From positions 372,001 to 436,000 of the forward strand of contig JAEVLN010000010.1 in NCBI GenBank assembly GCA_018350325.1: a stretch of DNA of 64,000 bases. Reading direction: 5' to 3'. Below the pieces are notes generated by a model. The model was not told where the DNA came from and ran no database searches. It saw nothing but the letters and a program-made list of their open reading frames with translations. Position 1 is the stretch's first letter, and every line of letters starts with the position of its first letter. This document shows, piece after piece, positions 1 through 11,309 of the stretch. This DNA is from Globodera rostochiensis. Taxonomy: Eukaryota; Nematoda; Chromadorea; Rhabditida; Heteroderidae. A program made the translations under genes and the position numbers.

Positions 1-984
1 ACGTACACCAAAAGAATATGCCAAATGCCAATCAAATGCCCATTATTTCTTTCCTTCTCCAAAAAACTATGGCCAAAATGGGCACGGCTTCCCAATGTTT
101 TCGCTCGAGTTACATCCCAAAAAAAAACATTTCCACACATAGGCACATCGCCGGCCGCAAAATCCATTTTGGGACCATCTTTTAGTCAATTTCTGCAAAT
201 TTCAGGGCGGATTAAGCAGAAGAAAGTTGGCATTGTGCCAATGGGTAAATGTTAAATGCAAAAATATTGCAATGTTTGTGATGTTTAATTTTTAAATTAT
301 TTTATGGATTCAATTTGACCACCGTTACAAAGTTGACTATGCCTTAAGCAAGCTTTTAAAAATAGAAGTAATGCTTAAAAAGAATTGTCGACAAAAAGGA
401 AATCATTCTAAAATTCCAGAAATAGTTTACAAAACTTGCAAATTATTCAAAAGTTTAAGAGAGTTCACTTTCAGATTTTGATCGATGTTTAACAATATTT
501 AAAATAAATTTTCCCATTTTGTCAAACTTTACGCGCAGCTGCCCTAAGCTTTACACCCCGGGGGGGGGGGAGCAGGGAAGCAAACAGCCAACCTTCTTCG
601 TGATTAAATGGAAAATTAAAGGTAAACATATGGTCCAGACTCCAAATCACCGAATCAAATGTCAATCGATCGACTTCCATCGGTCTCTAATGCACGAATA
701 TGGACACATTTTGTTGTAGCTTGTCCACATTTTTGCTTTTCTGATTGGGTTAATTAATAATTAAAAAATTGCAACCAAATCTTTTTATTAATTTTTGAAA
801 TATTGCCCAACTCAAAAGGAGTTTTATTTTTAATTTGCTTTTTTTAAATTTATTTTTTTGCAAATTCCATCGCCCATGCATAGATAGATAGATGTAGATA
901 GGTAACTTTGTACATTTTTTTAAACCGAACAATGTGAAGTTGTTGTTGATCACCCACCGGCACACTCACTCGTCGACCACCAAC
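1..984. other. Intergenic, no gene recognised
   Basis: AT-rich sequence without a convincing coding exon on either strand. It holds a poly-G tract at about 560-570 preceded by four C. Short open frames here lack splice context, codon bias or recognisable products. Confidence 0.5.
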
Positions 985-1280
985 GATCATATCGCCAAAT
1001 TGGGAGGAAATTTGTTGTTGTGATTGTGCGGAACTGCTGACCTGACTTTCTTTGTCAACGCTCGCCGATTTGCGCGCTATTTACTGAACAGCCCACCCGC
1101 CCGCCCCGCGATCAACAACTAATCCGCCTAATTAATTGTCCAATCCACCTAATTAATTGCCCCCTTTTTGTCCTTTGAGTGACACTTTACTAATGATAAT
1201 GACCTTCTCCGGCAATCTGATCTCAAGTTTTTCAAACGTCATTGTTTTTCGCTCGACCAAAAACACGGCGGTATTTAAAC
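985..1280 (+). promoter_or_regulatory. Upstream block and TATA-like box of glycine-rich gene 1
   Basis: Positions 985-1095 are similar in order and wording to 3099-3215, upstream of the second glycine-rich gene: a 'gatca..tcgccaaat' start, 'ggaaat..gttg', then 'attgcgcg' and 'gttcact'-like pieces. A TATTTAAA box lies at 1272-1279, 75 bp before the ATG; the second gene has the same box. The shared block is seen directly; its promoter role is inferred from position. Confidence 0.45.
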
Positions 1281-1346
1281 CCATGGCAGAAGTAAAGTTA
1301 GTAGCACTTTTCTAATTTGTCCAATTCACTTAATTACAATTAAAAA

Positions 1347-1727
1347 ATGTTCTACAAAAATGTGCTTCTGATCGGCCTGGTCTTTTTGCTTGGCGCTTTC
1401 ATCGGAATGCCAACCGCCGATGCGTGGGGTAACACACAAATTAATTAATTATAAATTATTTAGCAAATTAATTTTTTTTATTCAATTATTTTGTTTAAAA
1501 TTTTTAATCTATTACTTTAAATTAACTTTTGAAATGACATCATAATATACATATATGAGCATTTTAACTTTACAGGCGGATGGGGAGGACGTGGAGGCGG
1601 ATGGGGCGGCGGTCGCGGATGGGGCGGCGGTCGCGGATGGGGCGGCGGTTGGGGTGGCCGAGGCGGCGGTTGGGGCGGGCGTGGATGGGGTGGCCGAGGC
1701 GGATGGGGAGGATGGGGCAAAAAATGA
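1347..1727 (+). CDS. Glycine-rich secreted peptide 1 (Gly/Trp/Arg repeats)
   Basis: Two exons, 1347-1428 and 1576-1727, separated by a 147-bp intron with GT and TTTACAG ends (phase 1). The product is 77 aa. Residues 1-26 form a signal peptide (MFYKNVLLIGLVFLLGAFIG core, then PTADA). The mature part is almost only Gly, Trp and Arg in GGWGGRG / GGGRGWGG units and ends in WGKK. A TATA-like box is 75 bp upstream of the ATG. The architecture recalls the short glycine-rich antimicrobial or cuticle peptides of nematodes (the NLP/GRSP type of C. elegans), secreted from epidermis, but no specific family motif such as YGGYG is present. A paralogue with the same intron position lies 2.2 kb downstream. 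The reverse strand is also open through the repeat, as expected from its composition, and is not a gene. Confidence 0.8.
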
Positions 1728-2020
1728 AAGTGATCAAACAATCAATCGAACATTTCAATTCGCACTTTTCGTAAAAAGATACAATATGAATTTTTTGTTT
1801 TTGTAAATATTTCTTGTGTTTTCTACAAAGCATTGATGGAGTCAATGATCAGTGCCTTTTAGCTTGTCTATAATGTCCTAGATTGTCTTGTTTTGTAAAA
1901 AAACGAAGGTAAATTACTCGGAGGACCGGACTAGTCCTTTTTCGTTACTCCCAAACATTTTTGAGGCCAGAATTTCGAACCGAGATTTTTCAAAAATCTT
2001 AAAGGTTCACCAAATGACCA

Positions 2021-2290
2021 GAGTTGGCCAGATGTAGTTGGCCAGACGGAGTTGGCCGGAAGGAATTGGCCAGACGGAGTTGGCACAACGGAGTTGGCCC
2101 TGACAGAGATGGCCCCAAGGCGGAGTTGGCCAAGATGGAATTTGGCCCCAAGGCGGAGTTGGCCCTGAGAGAGATGGCCCCAAGGCGGAGTTTGCCCAGA
2201 TGGAATAGGCCCAAGGCGTAGTTAACCCAGACAGAGATGACCCCAAGGCGTAGTTGGCCCAGACAGAGATGGCTAACAACCGGTGGTATG
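2021..2290. repeat. Degenerate tandem repeat, GGAGTTGGCC-type units
   Basis: Imperfect tandem units of roughly 17-25 bp built on 'gaGTTGGCCagacg' and 'GATGGCCCCAAGGCGGA'. Both strands are open for 65-108 codons because of the repeat, not because of coding. The origin is unclear; no target duplication was found at its edges. Confidence 0.7.
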
Positions 2291-2796
2291 ATATACATCT
2301 ACGGCCCCCCGGTATGCTGGCTAGCTTAGCCATTGATTAGTCTTGGCGGGCCCTGTCGAATTCTCACCACTCGCACGGATATGTTGATCCCTCCGGACCA
2401 TGGACACAAATGAAACGGACCGGATAAAGCATGAAGTGAATGCATATCTAATTGAACCGCGTTCCAACTTTGGCATATGGAAATCCATTCAGAAAAATGG
2501 CCCAGCCTGACGAATCTTTTCAGGTCATAAAATTAAAATTTTAGGCGATTTAATTCTGCCCCTGTGAAATCTCAAGATTCATGCCACCAAAACAATTTTT
2601 AAGTATGCGTTAAACTTGTTGTTGGCAAATGTCAGAAATTTGATGGGAAATCATAGAGATTCAATCATAGATAATGTCAAATGATAAATCAGATATCAGT
2701 TTCGTGATCAGCGCCCTTGAAAGATCCCGGAATGTGTTTTTTAGAATGTTCGACTTTTTTTTTTAGATTAACCATGGTCGCATAACCGACAAGTAC

Positions 2797-2954
2797 CAAT
2801 GATGTGTATCGTATCGTATCGTATCGTATCGTAATCGTAAATACCGTAATTTTGGCCATATCGTGTATCGTAAAAAAATTGTATAGTATTTTGCTGTATT
2901 GTAAATATCGTATATCGTGTATCGTATTTTGAGAAGACGATATCGACATCCCTG
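2797..2954. mobile_element. hAT-like MITE with (GTATC)n core
   Basis: The element lies between two copies of the 8-bp sequence ACAAGTAC (2789-2796 and 2955-2962). Its ends are imperfect inverted repeats (CAATGATGTGTATCG and CGATATCGACATCCCTG). The interior is mostly GTATC/TATCG pentamer repeat. An 8-bp duplication and CAG-type ends are typical of the hAT superfamily. It has no coding capacity. Confidence 0.7.
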
Positions 2955-3098
2955 ACAAGTACCCATTTTTTGTTACCGAATTTTTTCCCCCCAATCATTT
3001 TTCAAAAACTCAAAGTTTTTTCAGACTCGAAGCTCGACTCAAAAATTTAGTTAGCCAGACTCAACGAAATCAAAAAATGTAATTTCGTCCATCCCTCA

Positions 3099-3457
3099 TG
3101 ATCACTTCGTCGCCAAATTTGGGTAGGAAATGGGTTGCCGAGGTTTTTGTGGAACCGCTGAATTTGATCAATGCCCAACGAATTGCGCGAGTGATTGTTT
3201 CTCTGTTCACTAAACATAAAACAGCGCAGGCCATTACCTAAATTGCCTTTTTAGGTCCGGTGACTTCCGTTTTAATGGGCGATTGAATTGCAGTCAATTA
3301 ATTAGTTAATTAATTTCATCATCAAATTATAATTATCGTTTCTTTCATTTAGTACTCCATAATGGACCCCCCTTCTTTTTGACGAACGCAGCTTTTTCAT
3401 GCGTCATTTTTTTTCTCGCTTTTCTCAAAAAGTTCCGACGCTTTTTCAGTATTTAAA
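3099..3457 (+). promoter_or_regulatory. Upstream block and TATA-like box of glycine-rich gene 2
   Basis: Positions 3099-3215 repeat the block seen upstream of gene 1 (gatcacttcgtcgccaaatt, then ttgcgcgagtgatt and gttcactaaa). A TATTTAAA box is at 3450-3457, 98 bp before the ATG. A third copy of the block without a gene is at 47612-47735. Confidence 0.45.
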
Positions 3458-3547
3458 TTCGAATTATTGGATGGAATGTATCAAAAAGAAAATTTTTTTG
3501 TTCATATTTATCCAGCTCATTTAGTATCCAAAATCCAAAATTTCATA

Positions 3548-3900
3548 ATGCTCTGCAAAAACGTGCTTCTGATCGCCCTGCTCCTGTTGCTTGGCGCCTT
3601 CATTGGAATACCCACCGCCGATGCTTGGGGTAATAATAATAATAATTAAAATTGCAGTTTAGCATATTATTTTTAATTTTTAAACAATTCCATATCTAAT
3701 TTCAAAAAATTTCAGGCGGACGGGGCGGGTGGAGCGGAGAACGCGGTGGCTGGGGAGGCGGACGCGGTTGGGGAGGCGGACGAGGCGGTTGGGGAGGCGG
3801 ACGAGGCGGTTGGGGAGGCGGACGAGACGGTTGGGGAGGCGGACGAGGCGGTTGGGGAGGCGGACGAGGCGGTTGGGGAGGCGGACGGGGCGGTTGGTGA
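3548..3900 (+). CDS. Glycine-rich secreted peptide 2, truncated by an in-frame TGA
   Basis: Paralogue of the gene at 1347. Exons are 3548-3629 and 3716-3900, with the same phase-1 intron position (GT at 3630, TTTCAG acceptor). The signal peptide is nearly identical (LCKNVLLIALLLLLGAFIG, PTADA). The mature part is a very regular GGWGGGRG repeat. The frame stops at TGA 3898-3900, where the repeat expects GGA. The repeat DNA continues to about 3985 in the same frame, then a long G tract at 3976-3986 shifts the terminal GW-AKK-like end into another frame. The predicted product is 88 aa, still longer than paralogue 1. It may be functional, because repeat number is flexible, or a slowly decaying copy. 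An AATAAA signal follows at about 4115. Confidence 0.75.
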
Positions 3901-4207
3901 GGTGGACGGGCCGGTTGGGGAGGCGGACGAGGCGGTTGGGGAGGCGGACGCGGTTGGGGAGGCGTGGTCACAACTGGGGGGGGGGGCGCGGATGGGCAAA
4001 AAATGAATTTGACTGATTGCATATTATCATCTGCTCATTTTGTTATTTTTAAATTCCAATATTAGTCACGGACTAACACATTTTTGGCAATTGTTTGAAT
4101 TCAGAAAAAAAAGAAAATAAAGTTTACATTTCAATAAAATATTTTACTAAAATATTTTAAATACAATAAAAATATAAAATTGCGTTAAAACTCAATATTT
4201 GTGTATT

Positions 4208-5838
4208 TTAAAGAATTTTTTCGCCGAGTATTTCTTCCAATTGCTCAGTGGCGGCTTTGAAATCGCCATTTTTGAGCTAAACATAAATAAGAGTTATTAA
4301 TTATTATACAATATAATTTTTTATTTTTGTAATTTTACCCAAATGCTTCGAATTCCAACATCTTCTGCGCCCTTACAATTAACTTCAAGGTCGTCAATGA
4401 ACACACATTCGCCCGCTGAAAGCCCCATTTTCTGCAAAGCTGTCTAAATTAATTAAAAATATATTTAAAACAGACAATTAAAATGCGCGCACAGAAAAAT
4501 AAAATGTAAATTCTTTGTTTTTCTGCGCCGGGGGGGGGGGGGGGGTAATTTATAACGGGGACAAAAATGTCGCGGGTGGGTGAGACACAATAGAGGACAT
4601 GGGGACCCATTGTTTTGGTCCGCAGTCCTTCGGGGCTCAAAACACCCCCCCCCCCCACTTTTATACACCAAAATGTTTCTGGCTTCTCGTCTGAATGAAT
4701 GCAACAAAAAAATTGTTTTCAATCGTAATAATTAGGGCTGCTACTTTTAGGTTCAAAAAATATTGAAATAAGTGCCTAAAATAGGTGCGAAAAAGTGCCA
4801 AAATAGGGGTACTAAACACCGCGTTCATAAGCAAAAATAGGTGCGAAAAAATGAGTTTAAAAATAACAATAAAAGCTTTAAAAAAAATTAGTGATCTTGG
4901 CAAGAAAAATTCGAAATTTATTGCATAAAGATTTTTCATAAAAGGCCCAAATAGGGGCAAAAAGTTAAAAGTGGCATCCCTAGTAATAATCCATCACAAT
5001 TAATTTGATTTTTACCTCATAAAAATCCGAATTTGGTTTGCGCTTCCCAATTTTGCACGATTCAATGACAAAATCAAAAGCGGACGTGTCAATGCCCAGC
5101 GTTGTCTCTGACCGGTCCGGCACCCAATAGCCGTTGTTCGTCAAAATGCCGAGCAAATATTTGCCAGAAGAGCGGAGGGATTGAATGGCGCCATCGATGT
5201 AAGCGTTCTTAAGTCTCGAATAATTTTTGTAAAAATTAAGAACAAAAACTTTTTGTTTTAATGAATTTGCCGGATTGACCCTCTCAAGGTCTTCTGCGTT
5301 TTTCTAAAAAAAAAACGGTAATATTTGATGAGTTTCATTAAAAAAGCTGCTTTAACAAAAAAATTTTCGGGCTTGGGTCCCACAAATAGCGAACAATTCC
5401 AAAAAATGCTCGGTTGGGATCCCCCGGTGTCGGAATTTAAATTCAATGCCCTTGAATCCCGACGGGATCTCAAGAGAATCCCGACGGGATCCCGTCCGGT
5501 CTCCTCTAGTTCAAGCAGTTGGACAGTTGGATTTTACATATACTAGACTAAATGTGATAATTAAAATTCCACCCAGCAATTTGTCCTCTTACAATTCCGA
5601 CTGATTCAAGCAGTTCAGGCTCAATGTCATGAATAGTCAGAAGGCCACACTCGAACTGTTCAAATCGCTTTTTTAATTCTGGATGTGCTTGGACTATAAA
5701 CAATTAAAGACAAAAAAGGGAGGAAATCATAAAAAAAATACTGATTTTGAGACGATTCAAATAGTTGTTGAAGTTGCCATATTCCATCACAACTCCGCCC
5801 AAATCGAACAAAACCGCCTTTATAATTTGGTGGACCAT
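4208..5838 (-). CDS. HAD-superfamily hydrolase-like protein (EPHX2 N-domain / ACAD10 type)
   Basis: Five exons on the minus strand: 5838-5742, 5693-5593, 5303-5016, 4443-4339 and 4276-4208. All phases agree and give 219 aa, the usual length of this HAD-IA subfamily domain. Motif I is VLFDLGGVVMEYG (residues about 9-21), motif II is GILTNNGYW, motif III lysine lies in ESCKIGKRKPNSDFYE, and motif IV is VFIDDLEVN. These match the phosphatase domain of soluble epoxide hydrolase and the HAD domain of ACAD10-like proteins. The usual second Asp of motif I (DxD) is Gly here, as in ACAD10-type domains, so phosphatase activity is uncertain. There is no signal peptide, so a cytosolic location is likely. 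Intron 3 carries a MITE (4733-4982) and facing poly-G and poly-C tracts; intron 2 carries a repeat of GGGATC..AATCCCGACG wording. Confidence 0.85.
4733..4982. mobile_element. hAT-like MITE in intron 3 of the HAD gene
   Basis: Flanked by a perfect 8-bp duplication GTAATAAT (4725-4732, 4983-4990). The ends are TAGGGCTGCTACTTTT and AAAAGTGGCATCCCTA, an inverted pair of about 16 bp with few mismatches. The interior repeats 'GTGCCTAAAATAGGTGCGAAAAAGTGCC'-like wording, which recurs as fragments at about 14215, 23060, 27935 and 51710. Confidence 0.75.
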
Positions 5839-6681
5839 AAGGACAAAAAATAGTAATAAACTTTAAAGAAAAGTAAAAATGGTCTTCTTTAATATAATTT
5901 AAAACATATTTTTGGTTTTTAATATTTACAATCAAAAGAATTCTTAAAAAAGAATGATGAGATTATGTGGAATTGAACACATTAATATTACCAAAGCTGA
6001 TAAGAGACATTTAATTTGTTCTTATTAACCATAAATTTTCAAACTACAAGTAATAAATAAAAGAAGCATTAAAATAAAATAAAAATATAATTTTATATTA
6101 ATGAAAGTACTTATTAATTAGGGACCGGACTTATATGCACTAAAAATGCAAATCTAAGCATAAAAAATGCACTAAAACTTCGGTTTACGCGTCCCAAATT
6201 CGATGTCCTGGTATGATTAAGGGTTTATTGGAGTTACAAAATACAACTTGCCCCGGGGCACTATTTCTATGAAACTAAATGCTGAAACGAAACATTTTTT
6301 GACGATCTTAATAAAATGTGAAAAAATCAACTTTACTTTATTTTTGAATTGCCCACTAAAATGCGAAAATTAGCAACAACAATTAGGCACTTATTATGGG
6401 TTTTTTAAAGTGTGTTTTTTTATTGGCAAAATGGGTTTTGCCAATTTTGTAAGATATTTAAGCTTTATAAAATTATTATTTTCGAGTGTTAATAAGGTTA
6501 ATTTGTGGAATGAATGACCGTGAACTACCCTACTTTAGAGCTTTCAAGGACCAAATTTATGCAAAAATAAGTTAAATAAAAAAGAAAATTGAATCCCCAA
6601 AAATGAAAATTCCGTTAAATAAAAAATTCCCGAAAAACAATTCTATCGCAACAATTCCATTTGTTTCGCCAGCCTTCTTTT
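5839..6681. other. Gap without recognised gene
   Basis: AT-rich DNA between the HAD gene and the first companion ORF. The last 130 bp (from about 6535, 'ctttagagctttcaaggacc') are shared with 13391 onward and, less well, with 56685 onward, so they mark the 3' edge of the duplicated S-C unit. Confidence 0.5.
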
Positions 6682-7260
6682 CTATTCGTCCATTGCTTGG
6701 CCATAATGTTTCTTCACATCTTCAAGCATTTGTCCAAGCCTTTTGCCCATTTCTCGTGCCGATTCTACGAGTTTCATTATCCTCTTAATTTCTTCTTCCG
6801 TTTCTTTCTTTTGCTTTTTTCCTTTTACATTAATCAACTCTTTTTTTGCCTTCTCCAAATTGGGCATTTCTTCATCGATGACCTTCCGTGCCAATACATC
6901 CAATCTATCGAATAATCCCAACAAATCATATCCATCTTTTTCTTTGGCCTTTAACGCCTCAATTTTGGATATTTTTTTTCGATTTGTTTCCGTTGTAAAT
7001 TCTTTAAATTGTTCCAGCATATATTTTTCATTCCCTTCAGCGAAAGTAGTCTCTTCGGTAAGCTTCTCTTTGGTCCATTTTCCCAATAAATCTTTCGTTA
7101 TATCGTGGACATCTTCAAAATAAGATAAATTAAATTAAATTAAAATTGTTTTATTCATTATTTGCTCACATTTCCATGCATTGGATGTGAAATCTATCAC
7201 CAAATCATAGCGGACATAATTCAAAAACGCAATTTTTGCTTCTTCAACTCTGCTGTCCAT
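6682..7260 (-). CDS. Companion ORF C, copy 1 (helical, Lys/Glu-rich)
   Basis: Two exons, 7260-7170 and 7112-6682 (intron GTGAGC...TTTGAAG, phase 1), give 173 aa from the first in-frame ATG (MDSRVEEAKIAFLN). The frame is open back to a splice-acceptor-like TTTAG at 7270-7268, so it may be trans-spliced there or have an upstream exon. The protein is rich in Lys and Glu, probably all-helical, and ends LGQMLEDVKKHYGQAMDE. No domain is recognised. It starts about 110 bp after the stop of the S gene on the same strand, a spacing typical of nematode operons. Compared with copy 4 it lacks a central coiled-coil block of roughly 300 residues. It is nearly identical to copy 2. Confidence 0.6.
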
Positions 7261-7380
7261 TCTTTCTCTAAACAATTAGTCTTAATTATGCTTAATTATA
7301 TGAAAATGGCAAATCACTGCTGCATCCGCGGAAACCACTAGAAATACTACGATTTTATAATATTTTTTATTTTGAAATCT

Positions 7381-10300
7381 TTAGGCAATTTGTATAATGG
7401 TCAAATTCGAAAAAACTTGCAATATTTTGCAGAATTTCTCAAAATCCTGCTCGACGTAATCCTGGAGATTGGAATCCTCCGTGTCCAATGTCACGTCTTC
7501 CATTTTTAAGAAATTTGCCGAAACATTTTGAAATAATTTTACAAATTCACATCCTCTAATGTGGCTGCCATAGTGAGAATAAACGTAATTATTATTTTTC
7601 CATTTAAAGGCATTTTCTGACGATATTTGATTGAGTGGATTGGTGATAATTTCGGGTATTATCATGTAAATCAATGAGGAACGATGGCCATCAATTCGGT
7701 CGTATATTTGTCTGAGAAGTTTTGTCGTCTCGTAAAATGAGAATTTTTGCTCGTTGAGAGCTTTCAACGTTTTATAATTTCCTGTTATAATAAATAATTA
7801 TATTTCTGTTTTTAATTATGATTATTAAAGAATACCTCGTGAAATGCTTTTTGCTTCTTCATTTTCATCTATTTTCCAAAATATCGGTATTGCGACTCCA
7901 ATCACAGGAATTTGACTTTTTTTTGGATTAAAGTCTTTTATTTCCATCCAATAATCAAATATGCTTAAAAATAATGGAAAATATAAAAATTTGAAGTAAA
8001 AAACCTAAATTTGTTGGGCCATTCCGGGACATTGAAACAATTTGGCACAGCGAGAAATGCCCGAATTTTGTCCTTTGAATTTTCAGGACTTTTTTTGATG
8101 GTTCCGTCAATATTTTTGCCGTGAACAATCGCCTCGAGTCGTGCCGCAAACGAAAAAAATAATTCGAATAATTGCGCCTCCACATTAACCTCCAGAAAAT
8201 GTTTGAGGCCGCCTTCGGCATTTTTTGGCGGAACATAAAATTCTTTTAGTAAATTTTTGGCTTTTTCATTCAAATTTTGGTCCAAAATCGCTATGATCGC
8301 CGTTTCAAAATTCAACTTTTTGTTGGGCAAACACTCAAATTCTTTACTTTTATTCTTTTTCACTATTTGATTTGTTGCCGAATTGTACAATTTTTCCAGA
8401 AATGATTTGGCCCAATTCAAATCAAATTCAATGCTTTTTCCATTATCATTTTTAATCGAATTTTTTCCAAAATGCTTAACAAAAATTGCAATAAAATCAT
8501 AAAATTTCTTATGGTTTTCTTTTTGTTTGATTATAACATGCATTTCTCGTTCATATTGTTTAATATTTTCCTCGCAAATTTGTCGAATTTTTGCCAAATT
8601 TGAACAAAATTTAGTCTCCTTTGAAGATGTGAAGAAATCCAATTTCCACTTTTGCTTTTCATCCGCCTTCATTTCAAGGCCAAATTTCTTTTTATCGAAT
8701 TTGACCCTAATTATTTTCATTGCATCTTTAAATTCGACACTTTTCAAATATTCTTCCAATGTTTTTTGCGTTTTATCCTTACGATTTATTGTCTCACTGA
8801 GCTGGTCAATTTGTTGGATTATTTCTAAAAAAAATAAAACTTAAAATCTAAACTCTCTTTATTGTTGTGATTGTGTTTAAAAATTTGAAAAATTTGTGAG
8901 CCGACGGGCACCGAAAAGCTTTTAAAGACTCAGAAGAGATTCAAATAAAATAAATTTTATGCCATTTTTGTTAAAAATGCCCCAACAAACAAAAAAAGTC
9001 CATTCAATAAAAACGGACCTTTCCAAACGTTCCAATCAATTCGAATTGCTTCGTCCAAGAATGGGTAAATTTTTGAATTTTCAATTCCTTCGTTTTCCTT
9101 TTTTGGTTTATTTTGTTGTTTTGATTCGTTTCCCTCCCCCCACTCTTTTCGTCTATTCTCATAACAATTCTCGGCAGAAAGTCGCTCAAAATATTTCATC
9201 TGATCTTTTGCGTAATTGACCAGATCACCGATGTTCAGTTCGCCAAAATAATCGTCCAATAGTTCAAATTTGGCCATTCTTTGCAATAAATTCTGGGTAA
9301 AAATGCCAAAAATGCACTTATCTCTTCGGGTCAATTTGATTACGTCTTTGAAGTATTCTTTCGAAAATTCCTCCAACTCATTAAGCCCCCAATTTTTCAA
9401 ATGTATCAGCAATTTGAGCGCAATTCGTCGAGATTTGACGGGGTCCTTGTCGAGGGTATAAACACTCAATCCATTATCTTTCAAAAAGCTTTTCTCGAAT
9501 GGATTTGTCGGGTAATTCAAAAAGTTGCCATAAATAAATGAAGCAAAATTTATGATGTCTTTTGGAGTCATTTGAATGTTTAAAGCGTTGAGAAGGCCAA
9601 ATTCCTCTGAAAAATATGAAATTTTATAATTTCTATTTCAATTTCAACCGAAAAATTCAAACTTACGAATAAGACGATGATTTAATTTGTCAATTGATTG
9701 ACTTTCCAAAATAATTTTGTCCACCTTTAATTCATCATACGATCTTTTTATGACCGCTTGAATGACAAAGTTGGAAATGCTTAAAGTGAATATAAAAATA
9801 AAAATAAATTATTAAATATTATTTTACCCATTAAATTGCTTCCCAACACATTCATAAGCCTTTAAAAGCGCGCGTAAAGTGCCGTTTTGTTGCGATTGCT
9901 CTCCAATCTCGGCACTCAACATTGCCCCGAATGAAAAGAGCAATTTCAAAAATTGGCTTTTTTGTTCCAAATTTTGAACTTCCTTAAAATCCTTCAATAG
10001 GTTTTTGCCAATCTTTTTAATTCGTTCCTTTGGCAATCCATCGGTTAAAATGACGGCATTAATGTTGATGTTCGGGCAGCACAAGTAATTTCCGGCAAAA
10101 ATGCCATCCTCAACAACAATTTTTCGCGCAATTTGGCCAATCCATTGCTGCAACATTTGCGCATCGGCCAATTTCAATTCCAATGGCCGCTGATTGGAAT
10201 TGGACGCCGCCGAATGTTCGCCTTCGTTGGCGGATGTTATGCCAACGATAAGCGAATTGAACAAAGCCGAAACGGGGCCAGAACACTAAAATTGGGGATA

Positions 10301-10769
10301 TTTGTGTGGGTCGGACGGAAATCAGACAAAATTAATTATTCAATTAGGCCTTTTTGTGCGAATTATTATAAAAAAGAGTCGTTGCTCGCTCTATTTTTTA
10401 AATAAAAATTATTAAGACTATTTGCAAGCACAGCCCCTTGTGTCAAATACATTAAAGACTCAACAAGACGATAAATTTTGATGGGCTTAAATTGACAAAT
10501 TGTCTTCAAAAATTGAAAGCATGTATGCCCTTACAAAATTAATTATTCAATTAGGAGCTTTTTTGGAAATAACCCTAACTTGGCTTTATACCCTTAGACG
10601 CATAGCAGATTAATGAATTAATTAGGCTTTTTCGGGGCCATCCCTAACGCTAATTAATTACATATTTAATTATTAATTAAAAATTCCCAACCGTTGCTTC
10701 AAAAGTAATTGATATCATCAGAAGGGAGACAAAGGCCGTTTTGGCCCAATAAAAAGAGTAAAAAATCAT
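7381..10769 (-). CDS. Family S secreted protein, copy 1
   Basis: Seven-exon model on the minus strand: 10769-10692 (signal peptide), 10285-9828, 9779-9667, 9606-9019, 8824-8005, 7963-7836 and 7781-7381. All phases agree; the product is 861 aa. Exon 1 codes MIFYSFYWAKTAFVSLLMIS and TFEAT, a clear signal peptide, and is conserved in all four copies. Its donor is GTTGGG, unusual but present in copies 1, 2 and 4. The mature start is CSGPVSALFNSLIVGITSAN. The rest is Lys/Glu/Asn-rich and mainly helical, with conserved landmarks WIGQIARKIVVEDGIFAGN, MTPKDIINFASFI, IRIDWNVWK, KNLLKEFYVPPKN and CEFVKLFQNVSANF. I recognise no known domain. A secreted effector or gland protein is a reasonable guess for a parasitic nematode, but this is inference. 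Intron 1 holds an insertion at about 10340-10540 flanked by two copies of AATTAATTATTCAATTAGG. Confidence 0.7.
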
Positions 10770-11300
10770 TTTTTTCTAAATGTTGATTTGAATTTAAATT
10801 TAATTAAAAGGTTGGTTTTCCCAAATTGTTAACGAAATCGTACAATTTATGTGGGGGGGGGGGTGGGGAAAGGTAAAATAAGCATATTTATGAATAGAAT
10901 ATAAATGAAAGGTTTTTGTGAACATTTTGGAGCAATTCGCTGTCTTTTTATTGGCTTTATGCTTAACCATTGTTAGTGGGGGAAAAAAAGAAAAAATCCA
11001 CGCAAATATTTTAGTTGGCTTGACCAGATTTATGTGACATTATTTGTCTTTGGATGACATTAAATATTAAATAGTTTGTATTTTAATTGTGCCGTCTTAA
11101 ATGATGAATGAATAAATGAAAATATTATGAAAAGGAAAAATTAAAATACAAACTTTTTAATATTTAATGACATCCATAGACAATATCAAAATAAAATAAT
11201 TGCGCGCCTTTTTTCTTTTTTCCCCCGCTAACAATGAAGTAACGAACTCTTATGTTGGAGAATTTAAATGAAAGGTTTTGTGAACATTTTTGATTAATTC
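10770..11300. other. 5' flank of S copy 1
   Basis: The first 150 bp are shared with the flank of copy 2 (aaaggttggttttcccaaattgtt, then a poly-G tract at about 10853, then ggagcaattcgctgtctttttattggc). The GC-rich block and the 52-bp repeats found upstream of copies 2-4 are missing here. The wording aacattttggagcaattcgctg is repeated at about 11281, next to the 47-bp array. Confidence 0.5.
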
Positions 11301-11309
11301 GCTGACTTT

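Noticed and set aside
3702..4022. Proline-rich minus-strand ORFs opposite the glycine-rich gene
   Set aside because: Reverse reading of GGA/GGC/CGA repeat; the plus strand has signal peptide and intron support.
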